In this document: piece after piece, positions 31,088 through 43,574 of the stretch | Position numbering within the stretch: position 1 is the first letter of the stretch | Layout: the number at the start of each line of letters is the position of its first letter | DNA from: Chara braunii | Lineage: Eukaryota > Streptophyta > Charophyceae > Charales > Characeae | DNA: 64,000 nt | Assembly (NCBI GenBank): GCA_003427395.1 | Contig: BFEA01000046.1 | Coordinates: 2,754,509 to 2,818,508, forward strand | Direction of reading: 5' to 3' | The notes under the pieces: model-generated | The model's input: the letters and a program-made list of their open reading frames with translations, nothing else | Databases searched by the model: none | What the model was told of the DNA's origin: nothing | Made by a program: the position numbers and the translations under genes

Positions 31088-33577
31088 GCATGGTGTGAGT
31101 TACAGGCAAAAGTAAAGTTGACCACATTAGTGTATGACAATGTGGCTATTGTGTGTGTCTGTGTTTTATGCAGGTTAGTATTTAGGAGCTTGGTTTATGG
31201 GCCATACTTTGGAGGCAGTGAGAATGACAACAATGTATCGCACAATCTGCATACCTGATGGATTTATGTTTTCCCCTTCTTTTGTTGTTATCTCGAGTCC
31301 TGATTTGATATATGAGGGTTTGGGTGTTTGTTTATTGATTGATTTTGCTTGTTAATTTTTATAGTTGGACGTTGTAGTCCGTGGTAGCCGTCAAAGTCAA
31401 ACCCCTTGACTTCTTCCCTGACCCTGGATGATGGAGTCGGTCTTCAGGGTAATAAGAGACGATTGTCACCACAGGTATGAACCTGTGTACCACCCACTCT
31501 TCGCAGGATGCAGAAGAGGGTGTGGTGTTCAACCACACTTGGCGGTTGTCCAGCGTCGAGAGATTAATCCCTCAAGGCGTGTGTCAGCCGACACTTGAGT
31601 GTCGAATGCGACCCTCAGGATTAACGAGGACCGCATGAGTATGGGTACTACATAGTATGTCATCATGACGACCCCTCGCGTAAGCTAGCATTGCGAGTCG
31701 ATATTAGTTAGCCCTGCATCCGCTCGGTTTTATACGAAGTCTCGCGAGCATCGCCTATCCGATCTCCGCATTGGAGAGTTACGGGATGGCTACTAAGGGA
31801 CTAGGAGTGTTGTCGCGTTGTTTGTTCTGCGTCGTTCTGTATATATGTGTGTGCGTATGCTTTTATTTTTTTTATATATGCTCTTTATAGTGGTGTGCGC
31901 ATGGAGTGTGGGATGCGTCCTAGTCAACCGCTGACGAGTCGTGCTTGGCACCTCAGCCCCCTAAGGTGTCGGTTCGCGTGCGAGTTCGATAGAGGCGTAA
32001 TACCACACGTACCCCCCATGCTACATCGAACGAGAAACGCCATCGGTTGGTCCACCTCTGCGATTGTAGTTGATCAGCTTTCGTACTGTGGACTGGTAGC
32101 TCGACGGGGATACGCCCACCGAAGGGAGGTGACAGCTCCCGTAAGGTGGAGGTAAGTCATGCCTCGCGTAGGCCCTATCCTATCGTAAAGGCTCGCAAGA
32201 GGTATGGCTGGCGCACTCGGTCGAAGAGGATTGCGGAAACTCCATGTACATTCGCGACGAGGATTTAAACCAGCTCCTGCGTGACGAGGCCAGGAGGATC
32301 CCGCACTACCTTGTGCGGTGCCGGACCGATGCACTCGACAGTGTGGTGTGAGTTACAGGGAACAGTAAAGGTGACCACATTGGTGTATTGCAATGTGGCT
32401 ATTGTGTGTGCCTGTGTTTTATGCAGGTTAGTATTCTTGGAGCTTGGTATTTGGGCCATATTTTAGAGGCAGTAAGAATGTTAACCATGTGTCGCATGAT
32501 TAGCATAGCTGATGGGTTTATGTTTTCCCTTCTTTTATTTTGTCTAGAGTTCTGACTTGATATACGAGTGTTGGGTGTTTACTTATTTACTGATTGATTT
32601 TGCTTATTAATTTTTATAGTTGAACGTTGTAGTCCGTCGCAGCCGTCAAAGTCAAACCCCTTGACTTTCTTTCAAGCCCTAGATGATAGAGTTGGTCTCA
32701 AGGGCAATAAGAGACAATTGTCACCACAGGTATGAAACTGTGTACCACCCACTCTCCGTAGGGTGCAGAAGAGGGTGTGTTTCTCAACTGCGCTTGGCAG
32801 TTGTCCAGTGTCAAGAGATCAATCCCTCAAGGCACCTTAGTGTCGAGTGCGACCATCGAGATTAACAAGGACCACATGGGTAGGAGTACTACCTAGTACG
32901 CCATCATTACGAATGCTTGTGGATGATTGCATTGCTAGTCGATATGAGTAGGCCCTGCGTTCGCTCGGTTTTATACTAAGTCTCACGTGTGATGCCTATA
33001 TGATTTCCACGGTGGAAAGTTATGGGATGGCTACCGAGGGACTAGGTGCGTTATCACGTTGTTTGTTTTGTGTCGTTTCGTGTATGCGTATGTGTGTGCG
33101 CGTTTTTATTTTTATGCTCTTTATAGTGGTGTGCGTGTGGCGTGTGGGATGCGTCGTAGTCGACCGGCGTTCAGTCGCACTTGGGACCTTAGCCCCCCAA
33201 GATGTCGGTTCGCATGCGGCTTCGATAGAGGTGTATTATCGCGCGTACCCCCTATGCTACAACGAACGAGAAACGGCCTCGGCTGGTCCACCTCTCGGAT
33301 TGCAACTTATCAACTTTCTTAATGTGGACTGGTAGCTTGGCAGGGATACGCCCACCGAAGGGAGGTGACAACTCCTATAAGGTGGAGGTAAATCGTGCCT
33401 CGCGTAGGCCCTATCCTATCGTAGGGGCTTGCGAGAGGAATGGCTGGCGCACTCGGTCGGAGCATCTTGCGGAAGCTCCATATGCATTTTGTGACGAGGC
33501 TTCAGACCAACTCTTGCGTGACGCGGCCGGGAGGGTCCCGTGCGGCCCTGTGCAGTGTCGGACCGATGCGCTCGACA
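31088..33577 (+). repeat. Tandemly duplicated 1.25 kb end block of copy B
   Basis: 31088-32340 and 32341-33577 are head-to-tail copies of one block, both containing GTGTGAGTTACAGG at the start, GTCAAAGTCAAACCCCTTGAC in the middle and GATGC(G/A)CTCGACA at the end. A third copy ends the 7.5 kb unit (27616-28563). A partial one ends the 42510-48278 unit, and an inverted one lies at 57008-57780. The junction at 32340/32341 shows no target duplication, so unequal exchange is likelier than insertion. Confidence 0.8.
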
Positions 33578-33579
33578 AC

Positions 33580-34530
33580 GATATATCCCGAAGTGTTTTC
33601 AAATTTCGTTATTGAAATCCACTTCGGGATTTTCGGGATTTTACCGAGTTCGGTTTATACGATTTATCCGAAGTGTTTTCGGGATTTCGTTATCGAAATA
33701 CACTTCGGGATTTTCGGGATTTTACCGAGTCTCGTTTCAACGTTATGTCGCAAAGTGTTTTCGAAAATTTTGTTATCGAAATACACTTCGGATCTATGAG
33801 ATTTCGCTAAGTCTCGTTTGTATGTTATATCCCCCTGGTGTGTTTTCGGGATTTCGTTACCAAAAAATACTTCGGGATTTTCGGGATTTTAGCGAGTCTT
33901 GTTTCCACGTTATATCCCGAAGTGTTTTCGGGATTTCGTTATCGAATTGCACTTCGGGATTTTCAGGATTCTACTAAGGTCCTTTTCTATGTTATGTTCC
34001 GAAGTGTCTTCTGGATTTCGTTATGGAAATACAGTTTGGGATTCTTGTAAATTAGTTAGTGTTGTTTTTACATTATATTCCGAAGTGTTTTTCGGATTTC
34101 GTTACCGAAACACACTTCAAGATTTTGGGATTTTACTAAGTGTAATCTCTTCTTTATATCCCGAAGTGTTTTCGAGATTTCGTTGCCGAAATACACTTCG
34201 GGATTTTACTAAGTCTTGTTTCTATGTTATATCCCGAAGTGTTTTCGGAATTTCATTAACAAAATACACGTCGGGATTTTTCGTACATTAGTTAGTGTTG
34301 TTTTTATATTATATCTCGAAGTGTTTTCGGGATTTCGTTACCTAAATACACTTCAGGATCTTAGGGATTTCACTAAATCTCTCGTTTCTACAAGATATCC
34401 CGAAGTGTTTTTTGGATTTCGTTCCGAAATACACTTCGGGATTTTTATGATTTAGAAAGTCTCGTTGTTTCGTTATATCCTGAAGTGTTTTGGGGATTTC
34501 GTTATCGAAATACACTTCGGGATTTTTGGA
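33580..34530 (+). repeat. Hairpin satellite, + orientation, about 12 units of 80 bp
   Basis: Units contain CCCGAAGTGTTTTCGGGATT then TCGTTATCGAAATACACTTC. In the unit at 33668-33708 the arms CCGAAGTGT/ACACTTCGG pair perfectly around an inner ATTTCG/CGAAAT stem with a TTAT loop. ORFs through it are repeat translations, not genes. It starts three bases after the CTCGACA end of copy B. Confidence 0.9.
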
Positions 34531-34564
34531 ATATACTGATCCCAGTTCAGTGCGTGTGCACGAG

Positions 34565-34633
<69 letters not shown>
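34565..34633. repeat. (GATA)n followed by (GA)n microsatellite
   Basis: About 12 GATA units to 34614, then GA dinucleotides to 34633. Confidence 0.97.
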
Positions 34634-34639
34634 CTATTC

Positions 34640-35314
34640 GATGGTGTTGCTATTGTATAAAGCCTTGTTTGTTGATGCACTGAATAACTTTTGCCGAGGA
34701 AGTTTTTTTATTGGGCTAGGTGTATTCTGATCTTTAAATGATTGCTAGTGCGCATGTGCTTAGCTTTTTCTTTGTGATTAAGTAACACTTGCTCAATGCC
34801 ACAGCGGTCCACCCTGCAAGTAGGTGGAAGAGTACGGTCTGATTGAAATCTGAGTACCTGGTCCGTAACTTGGTTACAACTTAGTATCATAATGCAGTGC
34901 TACCTGAATCTAAGAAGGTACTCTCTGGCTTGGCTATAAATAAGTGTTGGCATTTTACTTAATGTTTTTTTATACAAAGTATAAATGGTCTGCAAAGCAA
35001 GTGTGTACCGAGTTGTGTTACCAGCAAGGTCAATGTGGCATGTGTTCTTATGCAAATTTAAAAAATTGTGAAAACGTTAAGGGGGAATCCCAAAAATTCT
35101 GAGAAAAAATCAATGTCATGCAAAATTCTAAACCGAAGAACTTTTGGCTGAGGATTATGTGAAAATCCATTATAAAAAAAAAAATTATTGAAAATTTAAA
35201 AATAAAAATTTAAATAGAGGGGAAAAAATATATATAAAAATAAAAATAGAGGAATATTTTCATGCCCGGTCGGGCGTCCAGGCGTGACGCTCAGGGTACC
35301 CAGTCATGCAATTT

Positions 35315-35367
<53 letters not shown>

Positions 35368-37860
35368 TTTTTTTTTTTTTTTTTTTATGCGTATTCCCAG
35401 AGGACCCAAAATCCGGGCTCTTCCCTTTTTTTTTACAACTGGGTGCGCGGGCGCCAAAAAAAACAACCTAGGTACTAAATTATATTATATACCTTCACAC
35501 ACTTTTAACCTGTTTGTGCTATAGACCCGTTGGTGAGATATCACAAAATTCAAACATACATGTATAATGTGTTAGACTTTTCTTATATTTTGTTTTCTGT
35601 TATGGTATATTCTTCTTTTGTTTATGTTGTCGTTTTCTGTTATGGGACAAAATTGCTTTATCATGGTAGAAGGCCCCACGCACCAATCGACTACCATCCT
35701 TCCTCCCTTCTTACCTTTACTAGCTGACAAGGCATGATATGCTAGGGCAACTAGAGAAGCAACCAAAGAATCATTTTCAAATAAAAAACCTACAACCGAA
35801 GTTACTTTAAAATTAGTTATAGACAACAGCGGACGCGCAACAACAACACTTGCTCATTCTTCCTACTTCACGCAAGATAATTGTAGATTTATCGACAATG
35901 CACACACACATTAGCGATGCTGCGAGCACAAATAAATCGATCTAGTTGGAATGTATTGTCTGCAAGGTCGCAATTCATTTAGGAGATGTTGTTCCTTACT
36001 GCTTAATGAAGTACGTCCATATTCTGACAAATGTTTTAGGCCTTCTCCACATCACATAGTAACATTTTCCAGACAATCATCCCATTATGCATGCATCAAA
36101 GAGCCATCATCAAGGTAACCATGGATGCAAAACGGCATAACGAAGATACGAATAAGACCAAGTACAACAAGACCAACAGATCAAGCAATCCATGCAACCA
36201 GTCTCTATGCATTTCAACTAACCTGCACATACCCTCACCAAGAGGATTAAAAACTAACCCAAATACGCAATAACTTACTACAGGGGACTATTCCAATCAA
36301 CAAACCTCCTTATATACCATATCATCCAAGTCATATCTGGAAGAGAAGGAGCATTGACATGTCACAGCGCAAACCAGAAGAGAACGCAATACCAAACCTC
36401 TGAATGGGATGCGTTGGTATAGAACACGGGTGACCGTCAATTAGAACACGGCCTGCCTTGGCAGTGGAGAAGGGGGGGAAGGGACAAAGCAGGGTGCACA
36501 CACACAAAGGAACATGTACAAAGTCTCTCGTAGACAATGATCAGCAAAGACCCGCAGAGCGGGATGTCAAATAGGAAGAAGTAACATCATGGAGGTCCTA
36601 TCCCGTCGCCTTCCACTATCGCCCCAACAAAGCCTACAAATCGTCAAACGTTCCGACAAAATTGGCAGTGTTTTCAAACAGCACCAATACTCGCAAGTAA
36701 CAATACGTAAGACCTTCACTGACGGCCACTCAATGCCTTGAAGAGAAGCAGCAACAAGCTCGAACACAACAACCGCAACAACCAAAAGTAAGACAATTTT
36801 TCTGCTAAAGACAACCTGCAGCTATCCGCTGGAGGGTCAACAGAAGTGTGTTGAAAAAAACAATAATTCGCCTTTCAATCACAACAATAAGTTGCTCACA
36901 TCTTAGTTGCAATTTGTTGTCTGAAGACTTAGTAGCAAATCACCTGAAACAGAGCGGTAGCCCTGCTGCTCAAGAGAAAGCCAGCAGCTTCACAAAGCCC
37001 CACTCAAGAGTAATCTCTGGTGCCGTACGTGAGTAACACACAGGTTGCACGAACACTAATAAACATTCTCAAAACGACGAAGAAGCAGCAGTGAGAACGA
37101 TGCATCCATAGCCGAAGTAGCTGCCCATATTGACTAGTTGCATCTCATGATATTCGAGTTCGCCCTCGTGTTACCTTCGTTTTTCTCACTGCAGTTTTCT
37201 TCGTTTGTATTTAAGACCTTGGCGTTTGATCTTGTCAGCATATGTGATGTTTTTTTTTCTCATGGTCAATTTGACAGATAATTGACAGAAAAAAGTTCAA
37301 CCTTATTCTTTTAACGTACCTGTATCAATACAGATCCAAAATGATAGTTACCATTGGAGTAAGTTGAGGGTAAATTTTACCTGCAGCAACACAGCTAGAT
37401 TTTTACACATTTTTTTCCCACCGTTTTTTATTTGATTCTAAATCTGTTTATTTTTTTTTTATAATTTTTCTTTGTTTTTTATTTTAATTTTGCACTTCGA
37501 CCCTTAATCTTTTATCTTTTTTTCCATAATTTTGGTATTTGTTTTTATATTATTGTTTTAATACACATAAGGATCTGTTCTCAAAATATCACTAAATATA
37601 TTTTGAATTTGCTCATATGCTGAACAAAAAACTTGAAAAAAGAGAAAAAAAAGATAATTTTTTGTGTCGTCAGGCTAGTACATATTGTATTTAACTATTT
37701 TTAATTGTTACCTAATTTGTTTTCCACCGTTATTTTTATAAGATTCCAATTTTGTCTTAAAAAAAAAAAAATCCTTTGTTCTTAATTTTAATTTCACACT
37801 TCCACCTTTAATGTTGTACCTGTTTCTTTTTTTATTTCAATTTTTGTATCCGTTTTTTTT
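34640..37860. other. AT-rich stretch with no recognised gene
   Basis: Nothing I can assign. It includes an (ATTT)n run of about 50 bases (35315-35364) followed by a T run to 35387. It ends with very T-rich sequence at 37230-37870, containing several TTTTTTTT tracts. Short ORFs at 35530-35727 and 36091-36273 have no family resemblance. Confidence 0.5.
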
Positions 37861-37869
37861 TTTGTTTTT

Positions 37870-39960
37870 TATACACATCGGGATATGTTCTAGAAATATC
37901 CCAAAGTAGATCCCAAATTTGCTCTAATGCCAAAAAAGAAGATCCCGAAATTCTTGAAGTGCGATTCGGTAAGAAAATTGTGAATCCATTTGGGAAGATA
38001 ACCAATGAAATCCCGAATCCACATGAGCATCTGACCGATTGAATCCCAAAAATTTCGAAGTATGATTCGGTAACGCAATCCCGGATCCACATCGGGATAT
38101 AATCGATTGAGTCCCGTAAGCCCCAAATTACGATCCGGTAACGAAATCCTGGATCCACATCAAGATATAGTCTTAGAAATCACACTAAGTAAATCAAGAT
38201 AATCCCGAAGTGCGATTCGATAATAAAATTTTGAATCCACGTCGGGATACGATTGATCGAATCCCGAAAATCCCGAAGTGCAATTAGGTAACGAAAACCC
38301 GAATCCACATCGGGATATGATATACAAATAACACTAAGTGAATCACGAAAATGCGGAAGTGAGATTCGATAACGAAATCCCGAATACACAGCGGGATATA
38401 ACCGATCGAATTTCGAAAATCCCGAAGTGCGATTCGGTAACGAAATCTTGAATACACGTCGGATATAACCGGTCGAATCCTGAAAACCCCGAAGTACGAT
38501 TCAGTAACGAAATCCCGAGTCCACACCAAAATATAACCCATCGAGTCCCGAAAATCCCGAAGTGCGATTCGGTAACGAAATAGCGAATCCACATCAGGAC
38601 ATGGTGTATAAATAACAATAAGTAAATCACGAAAATCCCAAAGTGAGATTCGGTAGTGAAATCCCAAATGCACATTGGGATATAACCGATAGAATCTCGA
38701 AAACCCCGAAGTGCGATTCGGTAACGGAATCCCGAGTACACGTCCGGTTGTAACCGATCGAATCCCGAAAATTCAAAGGTGTGATTCGGTAACGAAATCC
38801 CGAATCCACGTTGGAATATAACGGATCGAATCCTGAAAATCCCAAAGTGTGATTCGGTAACGAAATCCCGAATCCACATCGGGACATGATGTACAAATAA
38901 TACTAAGTAAATCACGAAAATGCCGAAGTGAGATTCGGTAGCGAAATCTCGAATATACGTCGGGATATATCAGATTGAATTTCGGAAATCCCGAAGTGCT
39001 ATTCGGTAACAAAATTGTGATAGGGTGTATAAATAACACTAAGTAAATCATGAAAATCCTGAAGTGAGATTCGGTAGGGAAATCCCGAATACACGTCGGG
39101 ATAAATCTGATCAATCCCAAAAATCCTCATGTGCGATTCGGTAACGAAATCCCGAATACACGTCGGGATATAATCGGTCGAATCTCGAAAATCCCGAAGT
39201 GCGATTTTGTAACGAAATCCCGAATCCACGTCAAGATATAATCGGTCGAATCCGGAAGTGCGATTCGGTAACGAAATCTCGAGTCCACGTCAGGATATAA
39301 CCTATCGAATCCCGAAAATCCCGAAGTGCGATTCGGTAACGAAATCCCTAATCCACATTGGGACGTGGTGTATAAATAACACTAAGTAAATCACAAAAAT
39401 CCCGACGTGAGATTCTGTAGCGAAATCCCAAATACACGTCAGGATATAACTGATCGAATCCCGAAAATTCGGAAGTGCAATTCGGTAACGAAATCCCGAA
39501 TACACGTTGGGATATAATTGGTCGAATCCTAAAAATCCTGAAGTATGATTTGGTAACGAAATCTCGAATCCACGTCAGAATACAACCGATCGAATCCCGA
39601 AAATCCCGAAGTGTGATTCGGTAAAGAAATTCCGAATCCACACCGGGAAATGATGTACAAATAACACTGAGTAAATCACGAAAATCCCAAAGTGAAATTC
39701 AGTAGCGAAGTCCCGAATACACGTCGGCATATAACTGATCGAATCCCCAAAATCCTGAAGTGCGATTTGGTAACGAAATCCCAAATGCACATCAGAACAA
39801 GATGTATAAATAACACTTAGTAAATCACAAAAATCCTTAAGTGAGATTCGGTAACGAAATCCTGAATCCACGTTGGGATATGACTGGTGGAATTCGGTAG
39901 GGAAATCATGATTCACATCGGGATATGGTGTATAAATAACACTAAGTAAATCACGAGTGT
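37870..39960 (-). repeat. Hairpin satellite, - orientation, about 27 units of 70-80 bp
   Basis: Same satellite family as 33580-34530, read on the other strand: units contain CCCGAAGTGCGATTCGGTAA and CGAAATCCCGAATCCACATC. Variant units with AAATAACACTAAGTAAATCA recur near 38320, 38608, 38892, 39370 and 39652, roughly every 285 bases, suggesting a higher-order repeat of about four units. Because unit length is not a multiple of three, minus-strand ORFs (37832-40030) cycle through three repeat peptides. They are not genes. Confidence 0.9.
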
Positions 39961-40054
39961 ATGTTCGATAAAAATACATTTGTAGTGAGAAAGAGTGTTT
40001 CCGTAAGATGTTTGGTGGAATATATACCATCCATTAACCATCTCTCAAGGATGT

Positions 40055-40924
40055 TTGCTCCGACAACGGACAATGCTCAAGAGGGTGATGGCATTGATAC
40101 ATATAAACGTGCACGATGATGTAGTGAAGCTGGTTTCCAAAGCCAAACGTTGGAATGATTTTGATCAAGCAATGATCAGTACATTCCAACTTGGTAATGA
40201 AACTTTGACTTGTGACGATCTTCGTAATGTATGTCGGGAGAAATATCCTACGTTCAGGAAGTTCCTCGTTGTGTTTGAGTGAGCATCCCGTCTTGTTCCA
40301 AACCTCTCAGAAATTGATGAGAGTACGATATTCCTTGCGACTTTTTCAGAGGTTGAAATACGGGTTTTATTCAAAGGTGTTAAGTCTTCTTTTGTTATGG
40401 GAGAAGACCGCGACAATGCCCTGAACGATGGTTTTGATCAGATTCTTCATCAGGATCTGAATAACATGCATCGGCAGTTAGTCTCTAATAGTAGTTCAGA
40501 CCAATGTGATGAACTAATTTTGAAAGAACTTTCTAAGGTTAAAGAGTCTTTGAAAGTCATGAGAGAAAATGATTCCGAAACGACTACCACTATCGAGTTC
40601 TCGAAAGGATGTAGTGGTGAGAAGCAGAAGGGCACGGTTGACTTTTCTGTTAAAAGTATAAGGCAGAAACATGAAGAAGTTTGGCCTGTTGTCTGGACCA
40701 CACGGGAAGTCGCTAATATTGAGAAAGCGGCTAAGGAAAATTCTGACAATTGTCGCTCTCGAAGTACAAAGGGTTGGTGGAAGAAAGTAAGGTGCCCTTC
40801 TAGTGGTTTGAAATGGCACACCCCGCGTTACTGTCCATCTCAGCAGAGCGATGATGCAAATAAAGTAATTAGCAAGACTCATCCAATCGAGAAGCAACGA
40901 GAGGCTGTTTCGATAAATTTATAA
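40055..40924 (+). pseudogene. Second Gag remnant, one TGA codon
   Basis: Same Gag family as 10904-12019. The frame is open from 40055 to 40924 except for one TGA at 40280. Before the stop, IHINVHDDVVKLVSKAK aligns with IHISLKEEVSGLVRRVG of the first Gag. After it, ASRLVPNLSEIDESTIFLAT aligns with ASRKV-TLSEHDKC of the first, whose own TGA falls inside this segment. A C-terminal zinc knuckle reads VRCPSSGLKWHTPRYC (40790-40834): Cys, Ser in place of the second Cys, His and Cys. Both Gags therefore have a damaged knuckle, in different positions. The N-terminal capsid start is missing or out of frame. It lies between the minus-oriented satellite and a tandem repeat, and about 1.6 kb before the LTR-like start at 42510, the same order (Gag, non-coding, LTR) as at 10904-13774. 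No pol is present. Confidence 0.78.
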
Positions 40925-41059
40925 GTGAGTCATTGGTTTGTTGGAAGAAAATGGTATTTAATGTTTGATTTTGGTAAATTGTGGTAAATTCGATTTTTCT
41001 CTGGCAGAATCTTTTCTTTTTGAATTGTCATTCCCTAAAACATTGACTGAATGTTTAAT

Positions 41060-41900
41060 AAACAGATGTTTATTTCTCAGTCATGATTGGATGTATGACG
41101 CTAAAGTGTGCAGTCATTCCGTAGTTAAGACTGGATGTATGACACATTTGAGTTTTCTATTTCCTGACTTGAGTTGAATGTATGGCAGCGCCGATGTATC
41201 TATTCCCCAGATTGTTCTCGATGTGTGGATTTTAGGTAAACTTGTCATTTCTTGACGGAAGTCGGATGTATGATGCACAGTTGAGTTGTCCATTCCCTTA
41301 CTTGAGTTGAATGTATGGTATTTTGACCTATGTATATATTTCACAGTTTGTCTCAATGTATGAATTTCAGGTTAACCTGCCCTTTTTTGACACGAGTCGG
41401 ATGTATGGTGCACACTTGGGTTGTCCATTCCCTGACTTGAATTAAATGTATGGTGTCCAACCTATGTATTTATTTCCTAGATTATTCTCGATGTATAGAT
41501 TTCAGGTGAACCTCAGGTGAACCTGCTTTTCTCGACAAAAGTCGGATGTACGGTGTACACTTGAGTTGTTCATTCCCTTGCTTGAGTTGAATGTATGGTA
41601 TTTTGGCCTATGTATTAATTTCCCAACTTATCTGGATGTATGGATTTCACGTAAACCTGCCATTTCTCGACACAAGTTAGATGTATGGTGCACGCTTGGG
41701 TTGTTCATTTCCTTACTTGAATTGAATGTATGGTGTTTGACCTATGTATCTATTTTCTAGTTTGTTCTGGATGTATGGATTTCAAGAGGACTTTCCATTT
41801 CTCAATGACAGTCGGATGTATGGTATACAACTGCATTTCCTTGCAATGCTTGGATGTATGGAGTTCAATTTGAATGTTTATTTCTCAGTTCCGACTGGAT
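41060..41900 (+). repeat. Tandem repeat after Gag, period about 130 bp
   Basis: Five to six units marked by GTCGGATGTATGGTGCACAC (near 41268, 41397, 41545, 41680, 41812), each also with TTGTTCATTCCCTGACTTGA and CTCGATGTATGGATTTCAGG. Degenerate TGGATGTATG strings continue to about 41905. Confidence 0.85.
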
Positions 41901-43493
41901 GTATAATTCTCGGATTGAGTGTTCATTCCCTAAGCTTAGTCGGATTTATGATGTTCAAATATGACGAATTTTTATTCCTCGTCCTATAAGACCGAATGTT
42001 TGGAAGTTGTCATATTTTTCAGCTAATGTTGCTTGAGGTGACACTTAGGGTAACCACAACTCAATATTATGGGTATCTCGCAAGACATGGATAAAAACTT
42101 TTGAAAGAATGGTTTCTCTCTCAGTGGTTAGTTCGGACTACATTTGAACAAGTCCAAGAAGTTGATACGTTTAGAAGACCTGTGAGCGGTTATTCTTGAC
42201 TCACTTGAGTTGTACTCAAGTGCAACATAGGTATCAAATGAATGATTCGTTGTGGATCTGGTCGAAAAGTTTTCAGTACCAATCAGAGAGACTAAAACAT
42301 TTTTGTGTGGCCGCCATTGGGATGATGCTAGAATCATTCAGGAAAAGGTCCGCGTGTAGGTTTCCAAAGAAATAATCTGGCCTACGGACACGAAATTTCA
42401 TAGTATTGAAAAGTAAGAATTTGTATGATTGATGAAAAGTTCTGGTTTGATACCAATGTTTGCTTTTGTGTGAATGACGTAGAGGTCATTCAATGGGGTC
42501 CGGGAATGTTGTCGGAGCCGAAACCCTTACAAAGGTATTTTCTCAGGTTTTGAACCGTTTTTCAATATCAGACACTGTTCAACGTTTTTGTTCAATTTAG
42601 AGACTTGATGAGATTGTCGTCTGCCAAAAGTTTATTCATACTAACTTATAGTCGAGATTAAAATGTTTTGCCTAAATTTAAACGTTTGCGACCTGCGGAG
42701 CAACGGTGAGGGGATAGGCAAACTGCATCTGCACAGACCAGGGGATAGGTGGACTGCACTTGCCTACGTCAGGGCGTAGGCGGCCTACTAGGCCGCAACC
42801 CTTCAAATAGAAGAGCGGTAGGTATAGCTCCCGTGATAGGAGGTAGCCTAGTAGGTACCGCACTCAACTTTCACCCAGCAGATGCTGCGATCGAGTTTGG
42901 CGATACGCTACTTGGGCTCGCTCCTTTGGAGCTGCCCATCATATAGGCAAAAAGAGTGATTATTTTCATCCACGAGATTGTCAGATCGCATGGCCAAAAA
43001 CGGTCGCACGGATACTGAGTAACCCCTGAGGAGTAGGTGACACAAATAAATTAAGAAATGGTTCATATCTTTCGATTCCCTGATGGAATCGAACTCGAGT
43101 CTATATATCGCAAAGAGGAGGGGGAGGCGCCAACAACGCCTGACACTCGTTACTGCATGATTACTAAAAAAAAGAAAGGGAGACGCAAACAGCGTCAAAT
43201 GACGCTCAGAGAAGTGACGAGGGACTTAGTGTCTCCAGATAGTACAGTAGGCGCCCATTGAAAACGAGCAGCCGCTTTTTATTGTAGGTAAGTTGGTTTG
43301 TTTTTTTAAAGATTTTTTTTTTCTTTTTTTTAATGTTCGTTCTTTCTTCTTAGATCCCCCTCCTTCTCTTTTCGTTCTCTGGAGTGCCGTTTGTCGAACA
43401 CGAACGGGAGAAGTCTCCAATCCATCGAATTCTATCACTTAACCTCCAACGCGAGGAAAAATTGGATGAATCTACCCTACAACGTGGAAATAC

Positions 43494-43572
<79 letters not shown>

Positions 43573-43574
43573 AA
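43494..43574. repeat. (GA)n microsatellite
   Basis: About 80 bases of GA dinucleotides with occasional AAAG interruptions. Confidence 0.97.

Larger units (their letters stand above)
13774..33577 (+). mobile_element. Long LTR-like unit, copy B, split by two insertions
   Basis: Mosaic of three pieces of one unit: 13774-15046, 19451-21093 and 28568-32340, plus a tandemly repeated end segment to 33577. Removing the two insertions and one copy of each target duplication leaves about 6.7 kb running TGTCGTATC...GCACTCGACA. The second end segment also terminates in CTCGACA. Continuity is proved by copy A, which has pieces 1, 2 and the start of piece 3 without interruption. The unit has no ORF. In order it holds the LTR-start hairpin (13781-13806), CCGATT hairpins, a TATA-like box (28968), a stem-loop array (29265-30005), a repeated CGGGAAGCGCTGCCG motif (30300-30615) and the end block (31088-32340). 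It is either one giant LTR or a whole non-autonomous element; the TG...CA ends and short target duplications of its relatives favour LTR. Confidence 0.8.

Noticed and set aside
33580-39960. CRISPR-like array of regularly spaced hairpin repeats
   Set aside because: Units are contiguous degenerate satellite repeats without unique spacers, in eukaryotic DNA.
38284-40030. Series of minus-strand ORFs up to 190 codons
   Set aside because: They are translations of the hairpin satellite in three cycling frames.
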